Assembly: GCA_037974665.1 (NCBI GenBank)
Contig: CM075773.1
Location: forward strand, 30,762,853 to 30,826,852
From: Ehretia macrophylla
Lineage: Eukaryota > Streptophyta > Magnoliopsida > Boraginales > Ehretiaceae
Length of the DNA: 64,000 nucleotides
Direction of reading: 5' to 3'
Shown here: positions 23,131 through 35,075 of the stretch, piece by piece
How the letters are laid out: each line of letters begins with the position of its first letter
Position numbering within the stretch: the stretch's first letter is position 1
Notes under the pieces: generated by a model
Database searches by the model: none
Told to the model about the DNA's origin: nothing
What the model saw: only the letters and a program-made list of their open reading frames with translations
Position numbers and translations under genes: made by a program

Positions 23131-23689
23131 GTCATGCTGAGGGTGCAAAGCCCTTATGTGTTGATGATTCACAGTCCCAGCCAAGAGAGACGGCTCATTC
23201 AAAAGGCCAATAGGCTTATCAACAGCCCATATCCTTCAACAACGCAGCATTACCGCAAGACGTGATATCGACGCTTTGTAGAGCCCTCTAATGTTTAATG
23301 AGTTAGGTTCTCATCATTTTTGCAACTCACGACGAATGACCTGGGCCTAAAAATAGTGCAAAATGAAAAAAAAAATGGCCCAAAACTAATTAAAATATTC
23401 GATTTTGGGTACCAAAAACAAGCGCAACCGAGCAAGCTTGTTGCCCCCATCGTAGAGCTCCTAGAGAGCTTTCCAACGGTATGTTGTACACCGTATAGCT
23501 CCTTACGGATCAAAAGTTATTGGCACCAGAGCCACAGAGACCTTGTCATAGGCCCCACGCCCTAGGTATGCGGGCCCAACCTCTACGCGATGCGAAGTTG
23601 TCTTGCCCAAGATGCCATATGACTCAAGAATGTAAATGTGATGGATAAAGCATCTTGGCAAAGCAAAACGGGGCAAAAAAAATGAAAAG

Positions 23690-23807
23690 GGGGTGCAACA
23701 CGAGGACTTCCAAAGGGTCACCCATCCTAGTACTACTCTCGCCCAAGCACGCTTAAATTCAGAGTTCTGATGGGATCCGGTACATTAGTGCTAGTATTAT
23801 TGCTCCT
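23690..23807 (-). rRNA. 5S rRNA copy 13 (B1), diverged
   Basis: Carries CTAGTATTATTGC at the RNA 5' region, a variant shared with copies 18, 23 and 28 at five-unit intervals. The first bases are further changed (GCTCCT for GCACCC). Confidence 0.82.
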
Positions 23808-24367
23808 GTCATGCTGAGGGTGCAAAGCCCTTATGTATTGATGGTTCACAGTCCCAAACAAGAGAGACGGCCCATTCAGAAGGCCAATGGGTTTATCGAC
23901 AGCCCATCTACTTCAACAACGCAGCATTATCGCAAGAGTGATATCGATGCATTGTAGATCCCTCTAATGTTTCGCGAGTTGGGTTCTCCTCCTTTGGTGG
24001 CTCACAACGAACGACCTGGGCTTAAAAAATATCACAATACGAAGAAAAGTGGCCCAAAACTGATGATAACATTTTATTTTGGGTACCAAAAACAGGCGCA
24101 GCCGAGCAGGCTTGCTGCCCTCGTCATAGAGCTCCCGGAGAGCTTTCTAACAGTATGCTGTGTACCACATAACTCCTTACGGATCAAAAGTTATGGGCAC
24201 CTGGGAAACGGGGACTTGGATACAAGCCCCACGTCCTCGGTTTGCTGGCCTAGCCATTACGCGATGCAAAGTTATCTTGCCCAAGATGCCGTGGGACTCG
24301 AGAATATAAATGTGATGGATAAACAATCTTGGCAAGGTAAAACGGGGCAAAAAAAAATTGAAGAGGG

Positions 24368-24485
24368 AGGGTACAACACGAGGATGTCCAGAGGGTCACC
24401 CATCCTAGAACTACTCTCACCCAAGCACGCTTAAATTCGGAGTTCTGATGGGATTAGGTGCATTTGTGTTGGTATTATCGCACCC
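24368..24485 (-). rRNA. 5S rRNA copy 14 (B1), diverged
   Basis: Changes include GGATGTCC, CCTAGAAC in the box C flank, and GGGATTAGG for GGGATCCGG. Box A has the B1 AAATTC change. Confidence 0.82.
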
Positions 24486-25045
24486 ATCATGCTGAAGGTA
24501 CAAAGCCCTTATGTGTTGATGGTTCACAGTGACAGCCAAGAGAGACGACCCATTCAAAAGGCCAATGGGCTTATCAATAACCCATCTGCTTCAACAACGT
24601 AGCATTACTGGAAGACTTGATATCGACGCGTTGTAGACCTTTCTAATGTTCCGCGAGTTGGGTTCTCGTCCTTTTCACTACTCATGATGAACGACCTAGG
24701 CCTAAAAAACAACACAAAATGAAGAATAGTGGCCCAAAATTGATGAAAATATTCGATTTGAGGTACCTAAAACAGGCGCAGCCGAGTAGGCTTGCTGTCC
24801 CCGTCGTAGAGCTCCTGGAGGGCTTTCTAACGGTTTGCTGTGCACCGTATAACTCCTTACGGATCAAGAGTTATGGGCACTGTAGCGACAAAGACTTGGT
24901 CACAGGCCCCACGCCCTAGGTTTGAGGGCCCAGCCTCTACGTGATGTGAAGTTGTCTTGCCCAAGATGCCATTGGACTTGAGAATATAAATGTGATAGAT
25001 AAACCATCTTGGCAAGGAAAAACGGGGCCAAAAAAAATGAAAAGA

Positions 25046-25163
25046 CGGGTGCAACACAAGGACTTCCAGAGGGTCACCCATCCTAGTACTACTCTCGCCC
25101 AAGCATGCTTAAATTCGGAGTTCTAATGTGATCCGGTGCATTAGTGCTGGTATGACCGTACCC
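25046..25163 (-). rRNA. 5S rRNA copy 15 (B1), diverged
   Basis: Box C intact; box A has GCATGC plus the B1 change. The RNA 5' end has GACCGTACCC. The following spacer is interrupted 75 bp on by a solo LTR. Confidence 0.82.
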
Positions 25164-26996
25164 ATCATGCTGAGGGTGCAAATCTCTTATGTGTTGATGG
25201 TTCACAGTCCCAACCAAGAGAGACGACCCATTCAAGATGTAAGGACCCGTATCTGAATTACGAATGGTAGGATAACAAAGAAAGTGTTCTTTATATGATT
25301 GTCTTACTTCACTTATGTGCTTGGTGTTTTATAATAAGAAGATGTATTAAAACTAGCATATCAAGCTAAGCATTCGTTTCAATTAACGAGTAATTTGTGC
25401 TTGGAAATGATTGGAAATGCTAAAGGTATGAAATTAACTACCTTAGCTGGATAGGATTTGTCAGGATTTGGGACGATAATAGGATATGAGCCCAGATTTA
25501 TATTAATCATTTAGCTTTTATCATTGGAGTTATCATTTGAATTGGCTATGAGTAAGCTATTGGAGCAATAGGATAACTTGAAGCACTTGGGGTTATCTAG
25601 ATTATAATACTAGGTTATCTTGAGGATTTATAGTAGGGTGCTTGCATATTTTAGAATAAACCTTAGTGCAAGGATGGAGACTATCATTAGGCTATGAATT
25701 TGGGTGGCACTACTGTTAGTTACGGGACTAGTGAATAATTGGGGTGTCAATTTATCTCCCTTTGCTACTTACCTATTTGTAGATAAGTATTGTTGGAACA
25801 ATGTTAATGTTTATAAATTATTTTGTTAAAGATGAAAGGATGGTGATCTCAGATTACTAAAAGGTTTCAGTTGGATTTGAGGATAATTAGCATTAGGAAT
25901 ATTAAATCTAGTCTTTTATTTGAGTTGAAATTAAATAAGGTACTTGAACTGGCTAAGAGATGAATGATATGATTTTTTCGAATCCACTTTTATATGGCAA
26001 ATGACGGAGTGAGGTTAATGGTAACATATCTTGAGGAGATATTTAAAAAGGTTAATATGTCAATTAGGTAGTTTTGAGGTACATTAATATATAGATTTAC
26101 TAGTAGGTAACCTTGAATTATAATTTACCACTTTTATTTACGTTAATATCACTTATCAAGTGTAGATTCATAATTAAATGATTGAGAGTTAGTAGGATAG
26201 ACATGAAGCTAACTTTCCAGTCAACGAGCAGCCTATACCATTCACATAAGAAGATATTATGAATAAACAATGTCCAATTAGCTTAGTTATTCGGAATAAC
26301 CTAAAGGGATTTAATAAACGAACTATAGGTTATATTTGATTATCAAAGGTAAGTTGGATAAATTAGAGACTTTGGACATTTGAGAAAATTAATTTGCTAT
26401 CTTCAGACTATTAGTACAGAGGTTTATTAGGTTTCGTTTAATAAATTTGTACTGAGCCAACCAGGTTATAAAAATTCTGTCACCTAACCATCCCCACTAT
26501 CACGGTTCTAGTTTCGTCGCACCACTAGATGCGCCAACTCACCACGTTGCTTTATCAACCACACAACTGATTAAGCATTGACGTCTTAATACTATCATCA
26601 CGACGGCATCAATTTAGGCTTTATCCGAGTGAGCAACTTGGTTTATTTGAATACCATTAGAATTAAACACCTATAGACTTGCATGTTAACATTTTTCTTT
26701 AGGCAGACACACAGCAAGTTAGCTAATAATTATTATCATCATTGCCTTGTTGTAAGCCTGCATGCAGTCGACGTCTTGAGAAGGAAACACACATCAGCTT
26801 AAGATTGATAAACTTCCGTGCATGTAGGACACGAAGCAGATTATCATGACACCTATAGTGTAGTTCTCGCTGCTGTCAAATGGTAAAAGAATTAAAATTG
26901 ATTCAGCACTAAGGCTGCAATACCATGGTTACACGAAGACATTGAGCAATTATGAGCTTAAATCAAGCGGTCCAATAAAGTGCAGGACTGAAGCAG

Positions 26997-27005
26997 TATA
27001 AATAG
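26997..27005 (+). promoter_or_regulatory. TATA box in solo LTR
   Basis: TATAAATAG in the middle of the LTR, followed by a CA-rich stretch about 30 bp on where transcription would be expected to start. It probably marks the old U3/R boundary of this LTR. Confidence 0.55.
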
Positions 27006-27113
27006 GCGGATGAATCTCATGTTTCAGCACACACAACCAAAGAAAGATAATAGATTTTTATTAGCTTTAGCATTTGGTTTTCTTCCTTTTCGCGTGCAAA
27101 ACAACACCAACAG

Positions 27114-27303
27114 GTGCGAGTTTCTTTTAAAGTGCATGGCTGATTTCTTTTATCTAATTAAGCTTAGCTGATACTATCTTATAATTAGCTTATAACATGA
27201 ACATGGATGTGCGGGTTTCTTTTAAAGTGCATGGCTGATTTCTTTTATCCAATTAAGCTTAGCAGATACAATCTTATAATTAGCTTATAACATGAACGTG
27301 GAT
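27114..27303 (+). repeat. 95-bp tandem duplication in solo LTR
   Basis: Two adjacent 95-bp copies (27114-27208 and 27209-27303), each starting GTGCG-GTTTCTTTTAAAG, differ at only about five positions. A third copy starts (GTGCGGGTTT) and then diverges. The duplication lies about 110 bp after the TATA box, in the expected untranslated leader region of the LTR. Confidence 0.9.
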
Positions 27304-29556
27304 GTGCGGGTTTTGTTTTGCAAAACATAGTTGTTTACTTTGTATTAATTATATTACCTAGAATATATGTGCAATGGTTTTAATCTTTTATATTATTATA
27401 CTTAAACAACTTGTATAATAGCTTGTTCTTATATTATAATATGTATATTACTTTTACGTAATATATGTTAGATTATTGGAAGAGTATTTATACAAGACTG
27501 CAAGAGAGGATCTAATAAGCTTGAAATTTATAGCACTAGCTGTTATAGGGAGTTATAGACACGTTGGATATGAACTTGACCAAGTGATACCTGCTCAGCG
27601 GAAAGTTGCTGGTTGATATAGTTTGGAAGGTTTGATAATTGGAAATCATGATAAACTAATCTATTATCTTTAAAACTTAATAAATGGAGCACTATAGTCC
27701 ATATAAAATTTAATTTAGCCATAAATTTATTTAATTTAAGATTATGGTAACTTCTCCATGAACATTCATTTCGATCAGGAGGCAGGTGGTTCTAGCAAAG
27801 AACAAGTAAATGCGTACCAAATAGAAAGTTGCCCTGATTCTACTTTCTTCATAGGTTAACTAAAAGAATCACTTCTAATATGGTTGATAATTTATTATAA
27901 AATGTAAGTACCCTGAAATTTGTCTATCACTAACTTGCTGTTTCTCTTTTTAAGAGATAGGGCAGTCAATTGATTTTGTTGTTACGTAGTCAAATCAATT
28001 AACTCTTAAAGAATGGCAACATGTGTAGGATTTAAGGGTGATGATAAAGCGGATATAAGTTGAAATGATATAACTAATTAATTAAGGTGTACCTAAAAGT
28101 TCTCTATCTGGATCAACTACACTAAAAAATTAATTGTCTCTCTGTTAACCTGAATATTTCTGACTGACAACAATGAGTATACTTGGGCAATTTACTTTTA
28201 TGAACTACTATTTTACTTTGAGTTTTTTTTTAGAAAATGAATATCTTTAAATAAATGTGCTTAAATCGGGGACAGCCTCTTTTGTTGATCCCCATACTAC
28301 TTGTGTGTTCTATGACAACTTGTGCACGCCTGTGTGCCACTTGTTTGGGGGTTGCAACCTGAGGCATGATAGCTGGTATGAACGCCGGGTAGCATAGGGC
28401 TTACCGGTGCTCCCGTACCTATCGTGGTCCTATTCCCTCTCCCGCTTGGCGATCTCCACCCTCGGGGAGCTGGGTCGTAGAATTCGGGTACAATCCGGAG
28501 TACCCTCTTGAGAGAGATAAGAAGTTATGAGCTTGTTTCGGCCGGCCACCTTGAAGACAATCTGTATCCTTTGCAATGTGATTTGTACATGTTATTTGTT
28601 GATATACTTGATATGATTGCATTACATCATGGTTTTCAAAACTCGAAAATGTTTTCAAAACTACCCTGGCTGACTTTCCCGCGCTGAGTTCTTTTGAGCT
28701 CACGACCCTTTCACCCCCACATTACAGCTACAGCTTAGCTCAAAATAGGTTGATATTGTGTGGTTATGTGCTCGAAGCTTCTTGCTTGTCATGTTTCGAC
28801 TCAAGATGTAGGAGCTAAAGTTTGTTTGTATTATTCTTGGGTAGAAGGGTAGCTGTGCTGGATTCCTAGTTTGTAACAAAGCCAGGAAGTTCTCATGTCT
28901 CAAATGATGTAACAACTCTTGTACCAAGAATATTATTGATAGCTGATTATTATTGAATATTTTTATACTTTACTTATTATAATAAGAGTTATTTACATGA
29001 GACCGCAACGTTGACGAGCAAAGATTCTAACCTAATCTTGAGAAGGGTTAGGTTGGGGTCGTTACACAAAAGGCCAATGGGCTTATCGACAGCCCATCTG
29101 CTTCAATAATGCAGCATTACCGCAAGACATGATATCGACGAATTGTAGAGCCCTCTAATGTTCAGCGAGTTAGGTTCTCGTCCCTTTCGCGACTCACGAC
29201 GAATGACCCGGGACTAAAAACAACGCAAAATGAAGAAAAGTAGCCCAAAACTGATGAAAACGTTCGATTTTGGGTACCAAAAATAATCTTCGCTTAGCAG
29301 GCTTGCTGCCCACGTCGTAGAGCTCCTGGAGAGCTTTCTAAAGGTATGTTGTGCGCCGCATATCTCCTTACGGATCAAAAGTTATGGGCACCGAAGCGAC
29401 GGAGACTTGGTCATAGGCCCCACGCCCTAGGTTTGTGGGCCCAGCCTCTACGCATTGCGAAGTTGTCTTGCCCAAGATGCCATAGGAGTCGAGAATGTAA
29501 ATGTGATGGATAAAGCATCTTGGCAAGGCAAAACGGGGCCAAAAAAAATGAAAAGG

Positions 29557-29674
29557 GGGGTGCAACAAGAGGACTTCTAGAGGTTCACCCATCCTAGTAC
29601 TACTCTCACCCAAGCACGCTTAAATTCGGAGTTCTAAAGGGATTCGGTGTATTAGTGTTGGTATTATCGCACCC
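29557..29674 (-). rRNA. 5S rRNA copy 16 (B1), diverged
   Basis: Changes include GCAACAAGAGG, TTCTAGAGGTTC and TCTAAAGGGATTCGGTG. The spacer before it matches that of copy 11 in its private variants. Confidence 0.82.
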
Positions 29675-30232
29675 ATCATCCTGAGAGTGCAAAGCCCTTA
29701 TGTGTTGATGGTTCACAGTCCCAGCCAAGAGAGACGACCCATTCAAAAGGCCAATGGGCTTATCGACAGCCCATCTGCTTCAACAACGCAGCATTACCGC
29801 AAGATGTGACATCGATGCATTGTAGACCCCTCTAATGTTCTACGAGTTAGGTTCTCTACCTTTTCGCGGCTCACGACGAATGACCTGGGACTAAAAAACT
29901 GTGCAAAATAAAGAAAAGTAGCCCAAAATTGATAAAAATGTTCGATTTTGGGTACCGAAAACAAGCGCAGCCGAGCAGGCTTGTTACCCCCATCATAGAG
30001 CTCACGGAGCGCTTTCCAACTGTATGTTGTGCGCCGTATAGCTCCTTACGGATCAAAAGTTATGGGCACCGTAGCGACGTAGACCTGGTCACAGGCCCCA
30101 CGCCCAAGGTTCAAGCGCCCAGCCTCTACGCGATGCGAAGTTGTCTTGCCCAAGATGTCATGGAACTCGAGAATATAAATGTGATGGATAAACCATCTTG
30201 GCAAGGCAAAATGGGGCAAAAAAAAATGAAAA

Positions 30233-30351
30233 TGGGGTGCAACACGAGGACTTCCAAAGAGTCACACATCCAAGTACTACTCTCGCCCAAACACCATTAA
30301 CTTTAGTGTTCTGATGGGATCTAGTGAATTAGTGCTGGTATGATCGCACCA
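30233..30351 (-). rRNA. 5S rRNA copy 17 (class B), strongly diverged
   Basis: Box A region is disrupted (CAAACACCATTAACTTTAG) and box C has CACACATCCAAG. It lacks the usual B1 AAATTC string. The spacer before it resembles that of copy 12. Confidence 0.78.
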
Positions 30352-30909
30352 GTCATGTTGATGGTGCGAAGCCCTTATGTGCTGATGGTTCACAGTCCCA
30401 GCAAAGTGAGACGGCCCATTCAAAAGCCCAATGGGCTTATTGGCAGCCCATCTGCTTCAACAATGCAGCATCACCGCAAGACGTGATATCGATGCATTGT
30501 AGAGCCCCCTAATGTTTCGCGGGTTGGGTTCTCGTCCTTTTCGCAACTCACGATGAACGACCCGGGCCTAAAAAATATCACAAAATGAAGAAAAGGGTTC
30601 CAAAACTGATGAAAACGTTCGATTTTGGTTACCAAAAATAGGCGCAGTCGAGCAGCCTTGCTGCCCTCGTCATAGAGATCCCGGAGAGCTTTCCAAAGGT
30701 ATACTGTGGGCCGCATAGCTCCATACAGATCAAAAGTTATGGGCATCGGAGCGACAGAGACCTTGTCACAGGCCCCACGCCCTAGGTTTGTAGGCCCAAC
30801 CTCTACGTGATGCGAAGTTGTCATGCCCAAGATGCCATGGGACTCGAGAATGTAAATGTGATGGATATTGCATATTGGCAAGGCAAAACGGGGTAAAAAA
30901 AATGAAAAA

Positions 30910-31027
30910 GGGGTACAACACGAGGATTTCCAGAGGGTCACCCATCCTAGTACTACTCTCGCTCAAGCACACTTAAATTTGGAGTTCTAATGGGATCCGG
31001 TGCATTAGTGCTAGTAATATTGCACCC
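30910..31027 (-). rRNA. 5S rRNA copy 18 (B1), diverged
   Basis: Box C intact, box A with the B1 change plus GCACAC, and the intermediate element region CTCGCTC. The 5' region CTAGTAATATTGC groups it with copies 13, 23 and 28. Confidence 0.83.
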
Positions 31028-31089
31028 GTCATGTTGAGGGTACAAAGCCCTTATGTGTTGATGGTTCATAGTCCCAGGCAAGAGAGACG

Positions 31090-31127
31090 GCCCATTCAAA
31101 AGGCCAATGGGCTTATCGACAGCCCAT
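31090..31127. other. Spacer inverted repeat (representative copy)
   Basis: GCCCATT (31090-31096), AATGGGCT (31106-31113) and AGCCCAT (31121-31127) can pair two ways, the middle arm with either neighbour. The element lies ~65-100 bp upstream of the RNA start of copy 18 and is kept in most units of both classes. Function unknown. Confidence 0.7.
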
Positions 31128-31586
31128 CTACTTCAAGAACACAACATTACCACAAGACGTGATATTGACGCGTTGTAGACCCATGTAATGTTAAGCGAGT
31201 TGGGTTCTCATCCTTTTCGCGGCTCATGACGAATGACCTGGGCCGATAAAATAGCTTAATATGAAGAAAAGTTGTCAAAAATTGATGAAAACATTCAATT
31301 TTTGGTACCGAAAATAGGCGTAGCCAAGCAGGTTTGCTTCCCCCATCGTAGAGCTCTTGGAGAGCTTTCCAACAGTATGTTGTACACCACATAGCTCCTT
31401 ACGGATCAAAAGTTATGGGCACCGGAGCGACGGAGACCTGGTCACAGGTCCTACGCCCTAGGTTTGCGGGCCCAGCCTCTACGCGTCGCGAAGTTGTCTT
31501 GCTCAAGATGGCATGGGACTCGAGAATGTAAATGTGATGGATAAAGCATCTTGGCAAGGCAAAACGGGGAAAAAAAATGAAAAGAG

Positions 31587-31704
31587 GGCGTGCAACATGA
31601 GGACATCTACAGGGTCACCCATCCTTGTACTACTCTCACCCAAGCACGCTTAAATTCGAAGTTCTAATGGGATCCGATGCATTAGTGCTGATATTATTGC
31701 ACCC
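31587..31704 (-). rRNA. 5S rRNA copy 19 (B1), diverged
   Basis: Private changes GCGTGCAACATGAGGACATCT, CCGATGC and, just upstream, CATGCGAAGG, are nearly all repeated in copy 21. The pair 19-20 is a duplicate of 21-22. Confidence 0.82.
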
Positions 31705-32263
31705 ATCATGCGAAGGGTGCAAAGCCATTATGTATTGATGGTTCACAGTCCCAGCCAAGAGAGATGGCTCATTCAAAAGGCCCATTGGGTTTATCGACAA
31801 CCCTTCTGCTTCAACAACGCAGCATCACCGGAAGATGTGATATCAACGCATTGTAGAGCCCTCCAATGTTCCGCAAGTTGGGTTCTTATCCTTTACGTGG
31901 ATCACGATGAACGACATGGGCCTAAAAAATAGCGTAAAATGCAGAAAAATGCCCCAAAACTAATGAAAAAGTTTGATTTTGGGTACCAAAAATAGGCATA
32001 GCCGAGCAGGCTTGCTGGCACCGTTGTAGAGCTCCTAGAGAGCTTTTCCAATGGTATGCTATGCCCCACATAACTCCTTACGAATCAAAAATTATGGGCA
32101 CTAGAGAGACGGAGACCCAGTCACAAGCCCAATGCCCTAGGTTTGGGGGCCCTGCCTCTACGCGATGCGAAGTTGTCTTGCCCAAGATGCCATGGGACTC
32201 GAGAATAAAAATGTGATGGATATATCATCTTAGCAATGCAAAACGGGAAAAAAAATGAAAAGA

Positions 32264-32381
32264 GGGGTGGAACGCAAGGACTTCTTGAGGGTCACCCATC
32301 CTAGTACTACTCTCGCCCAAGCACACTTAAATTCAGAGTTCTAATAGGATCCGGTGCATTTGTGCTAGTATGATCGCACCT
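32264..32381 (-). rRNA. 5S rRNA copy 20 (B1), diverged
   Basis: Shares GGAACGC, TTCTTGAGGGTC and GCATTTGTGCTAG with copy 22. The upstream region has CATGCTAAGG in both. Box C intact. Confidence 0.82.
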
Positions 32382-32926
32382 ATCATGCTAAGGGTGCAAA
32401 GCCCTTATGTGTTGATTGCTCACAGTCCCAACCAAGAGAGACGGCTCATTCAAAAGGCCAATGGGCTTATCGACAACCCATCTGCTTCAACAATGCAGCA
32501 TTACCGCAAGACGTGATATCGACGCATTGTAGAGCTTACTAATGTTCCGCGAGTTGAGTTCTCGTCCTTTTTGCGGCTCGCGACGAACGACGTGGGCCTA
32601 CAAAATAGTGTAATAAGAAGAAAAGTGACCCAAAACTGATGAAAATGTTCGATTTAGGGTACCAAAAATAGACTCAACTGAGCACTATTACTACCCCCGT
32701 GGTAGAGCTCCTGGATAGTATTCCAACGGTATGCTATTTACAGATAAAAAGTTATGGGCACCGGAGCAATAGAGACCTGGTCACAGGCCTCTCATCCTCG
32801 GTTTGCTGGCCCAGCCACTACGCAATGCGAAGTTGTCATGCCCAAGATGCCGTGGGGCTCGAGAATATAAATGTGATTGATAAAGTATCTTGGCAAGGCT
32901 AAACGGGGCAAAAAAAATGAAAAGGG

Positions 32927-33044
32927 GGCGTGCAACATGAGGACATCTAGAGGGTCACCCATCCCTGAACTACTCTCGCCCAAGCACGCTTAAATTCGAA
33001 GTTCTAATGGGATCCGATCCATTAGTGCTGGTATTATCGCACCT
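32927..33044 (-). rRNA. 5S rRNA copy 21 (B1), diverged
   Basis: Close relative of copy 19, with its own changes in the box C flank (CCCTGAAC) and CCGATCC. The spacer just before it is ~13 bp shorter than usual near 32733. Confidence 0.82.
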
Positions 33045-33602
33045 GTCATGCGAAGGGTGCAAAGCCATTATGTATTGATGGTTCACAGTCCCAGCCAAGA
33101 GAGACGGCTCATTCAAAAGGCCAATGGGCTTATCGACAGCCTATCTGCTTCAACAACGTAGCATTACCGTAAGACTCGATATCGACACATTGTAGACCCC
33201 TCTAATGTTCTGCAAGTTGGGTTCTCGTCCTTTTCGCGGCTCACGACGAACAACCTGGGCCTAAAAAATAGCGTAAAATAAAGAAAATTGTCCCAAAACT
33301 AATGAAAAAGTTTGATTTTGGGTACCCAAAATAGGAGCAGCCGAGCAGGCTTGCTAGCACCATCGTAGAGCTCCCGGAGAGCTTTCCAATGGTATGCTAT
33401 GCCCCACATAGCTCCTTACGGATCAAAAGTTATGGGCACTAAAGAGACGGAGACCTGGTCACAAGCCCAATGCCCTAGGTTTGGGGGCCCTGCCTCTACG
33501 CGATGCGAAGTTGTCTTGCCCAAGATGCCATGGGACTTGAGAATATAAATGTGATGGATATATCATCTTAGCAATGCAAAACGGGCAAAAAAAATGAAAA
33601 GA

Positions 33603-33720
33603 GGGGTAGAACGCGAGGACTTCTTGAGGGTCACCCATCCTAGTACTACTCTCGCCCAAGCACACTTAAATTCGGAGTTCTAATGGGATCCGGTGCATTT
33701 GTGCTAGTATGATCACACCC
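33603..33720 (-). rRNA. 5S rRNA copy 22 (B1), diverged
   Basis: Close relative of copy 20. The spacer before it has AGCAATGCAAAAC, also found before copy 27 five units away. The RNA 5' end has GATCACACCC. Confidence 0.83.
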
Positions 33721-34279
33721 GTCATGCTAAGGGTGCAAAGCCCTTATGTGTTGATGGTTCACAGTCCCAACCATGAGAGACGGCCCATTCAAAAGGCCAA
33801 TGGGCTTATCGACAACCCATCTACTTCAACAACGCATCATTATCGCAAGATGTGATATCGACGCATTGTAGAGCTTACTAATGTTCCGCGAGTTGAGTTC
33901 TCGTCCTTTTCGCGGCTCGCGACGAACGACGTGGGCCTAAAAAATAGCGTAATACGAAAAAAAGTGGCCCAGAACTGATGAAAATGTTCGATTTAGGGTA
34001 CCAAAAATAGGCTCAACTGAGCACTATTACTACCCCGTCGTAGAGCTCCTGGATAGTATTCCAACGGTATGCTGTGTGCTGCAAAACTCCTTACGGATCA
34101 AAAGTTATGGGCAACAGAGCAACAGAGACCTTGTCACAAGCTCCACTCCCTAGGTATGCGGGCCCAGCCTCTATGCAATGCGAAGTAGTCATGCCCAAGA
34201 TGCCATGGGACTTGAGAATGTAAATGTGATGGATAAAGCATCTTGGCAAGGCAAAATGGGGCAAAAAAAAATGAAAAGA

Positions 34280-34397
34280 GGGGTGCAACACGAGGACTTC
34301 CAGAGCGTCACCCATCCTAGTACTACTCTCGCCCAAGCACGCTTAAATTCGGAGTTCTGATGGGATCCGGTGCATTACAGCTAGTATTATTGCACCC
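34280..34397 (-). rRNA. 5S rRNA copy 23 (B1)
   Basis: Well kept apart from the B1 changes and GAGCGTCAC beside box C. At the RNA 5' region it has TTACAGCTAGTATTATTGC. Groups with copies 13, 18 and 28. Confidence 0.84.
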
Positions 34398-34957
34398 GTC
34401 ATGCTGAGGGTGCAAAGCGTTTATGTGTTGATGGTTCACAGTCCTAGGCAAGAGAGACAGCCCATTCAAAAGGCCAATGGGCCTATCGACAGCCCAGTCG
34501 CTTCAACAACGCAATATTACCGCAAGACGTGATATTGACGCATTGTACACCCCTCTAGTGTTTCGCGCGTTGGGTTCTCGTCCTTTTCGCGGCTCACGAC
34601 GAACGACCTGGGCCTAAAAAACAGCGCAATATGAAGAAAAATGGCCTAAAATAGATAAAAATGTTCGATTTTGGGTACTGAAAATAGGCACAGCCGATTA
34701 GGCTTGCTGCTCCCGTCGTAGAGCTCCCAGAGAGCTTTCCAATGGTTTGCTATGAACTGCATAGCTCCTTACAAATCAAATGTTATGGGCATCGGAGTGA
34801 CGAAGACCTTGTCAAAGGGCCCCACGCACTAGGTTTGTAGGCCCAGCCCCTACGCGATGCGAAGTTATCTTGCCCTAGATGCCATGGGAATCGAGAATGT
34901 AAATGTGATGGATAAAGCATCTTGGCAAGGCAAAATGGGGCCAAAAAAATGAAAATG

Positions 34958-35075
34958 GGGGTGCAGCACAAGGAATTCCAGAGGGTCACCTATCCTAGTA
35001 CTACTCTCTCCCAAGCACGCTTAAATTTGGGGTTTTGATGGGATCCGGTGCATTAGTGCTGGTATTATCGCACCC
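34958..35075 (-). rRNA. 5S rRNA copy 24 (B1), diverged
   Basis: Changes GCAGCACAAGGAATTCC, CACCTATCC in box C, and CTCTCTCCC at the intermediate element. RNA 5' end close to consensus. Confidence 0.82.

Larger units (their letters stand above)
20999..25237 (-). repeat. 5S rDNA array, A-to-B junction and first class B units
   Basis: Starts with the remaining part of split copy 9. Its spacer is class A up to the GATTTTTGG block near 21370 and class B (GGTACC onward) after it. Five class B units follow (copies 10-14) and a sixth, copy 15, whose spacer is cut by a solo LTR. Class B spacers have GAATATAAATGTGATGG and GGCAAGGCAAAACGGGG blocks. No protein gene is seen in any spacer. Confidence 0.88.
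25238..29066 (+). mobile_element. Solo LTR, second LTR family (3829 bp)
   Basis: Runs from TGTAAGGACCCG to GGGGTCGTTACA in a class B spacer. The flanks CAAGA (left) and CAAAA (right) fit a 5-bp target duplication with one change, since uninterrupted units read TTCAAAAGGCC here. It has a TATAAATAG box at 26997, a 95-bp tandem duplication at 27114-27303, and the LTR block shared with the other families at about 28376-28550 and 28680-28712 (TCCGGAGTACCC, GCTGAGTTC). No retroelement coding sequence is present, and no host gene is seen in its 3.8 kb. Solo LTR fossil. Confidence 0.85.

Noticed and set aside
23967-24434. 155-codon plus-strand open frame in the array
   Set aside because: It crosses spacer and 5S gene on the strand opposite to 5S transcription, is absent from sister units and matches no family I know.
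24857-25102. A recurring ~81-codon minus-strand open frame (also at 29368-29613, 34091-34336, 36126-36371, 50943-51188, 52297-52542, 53654-53899)
   Set aside because: It starts at a TTG inside the 5S gene, has no conserved ATG and is closed early in many units. Its recurrence follows from the tandem repeat, not from coding constraint.
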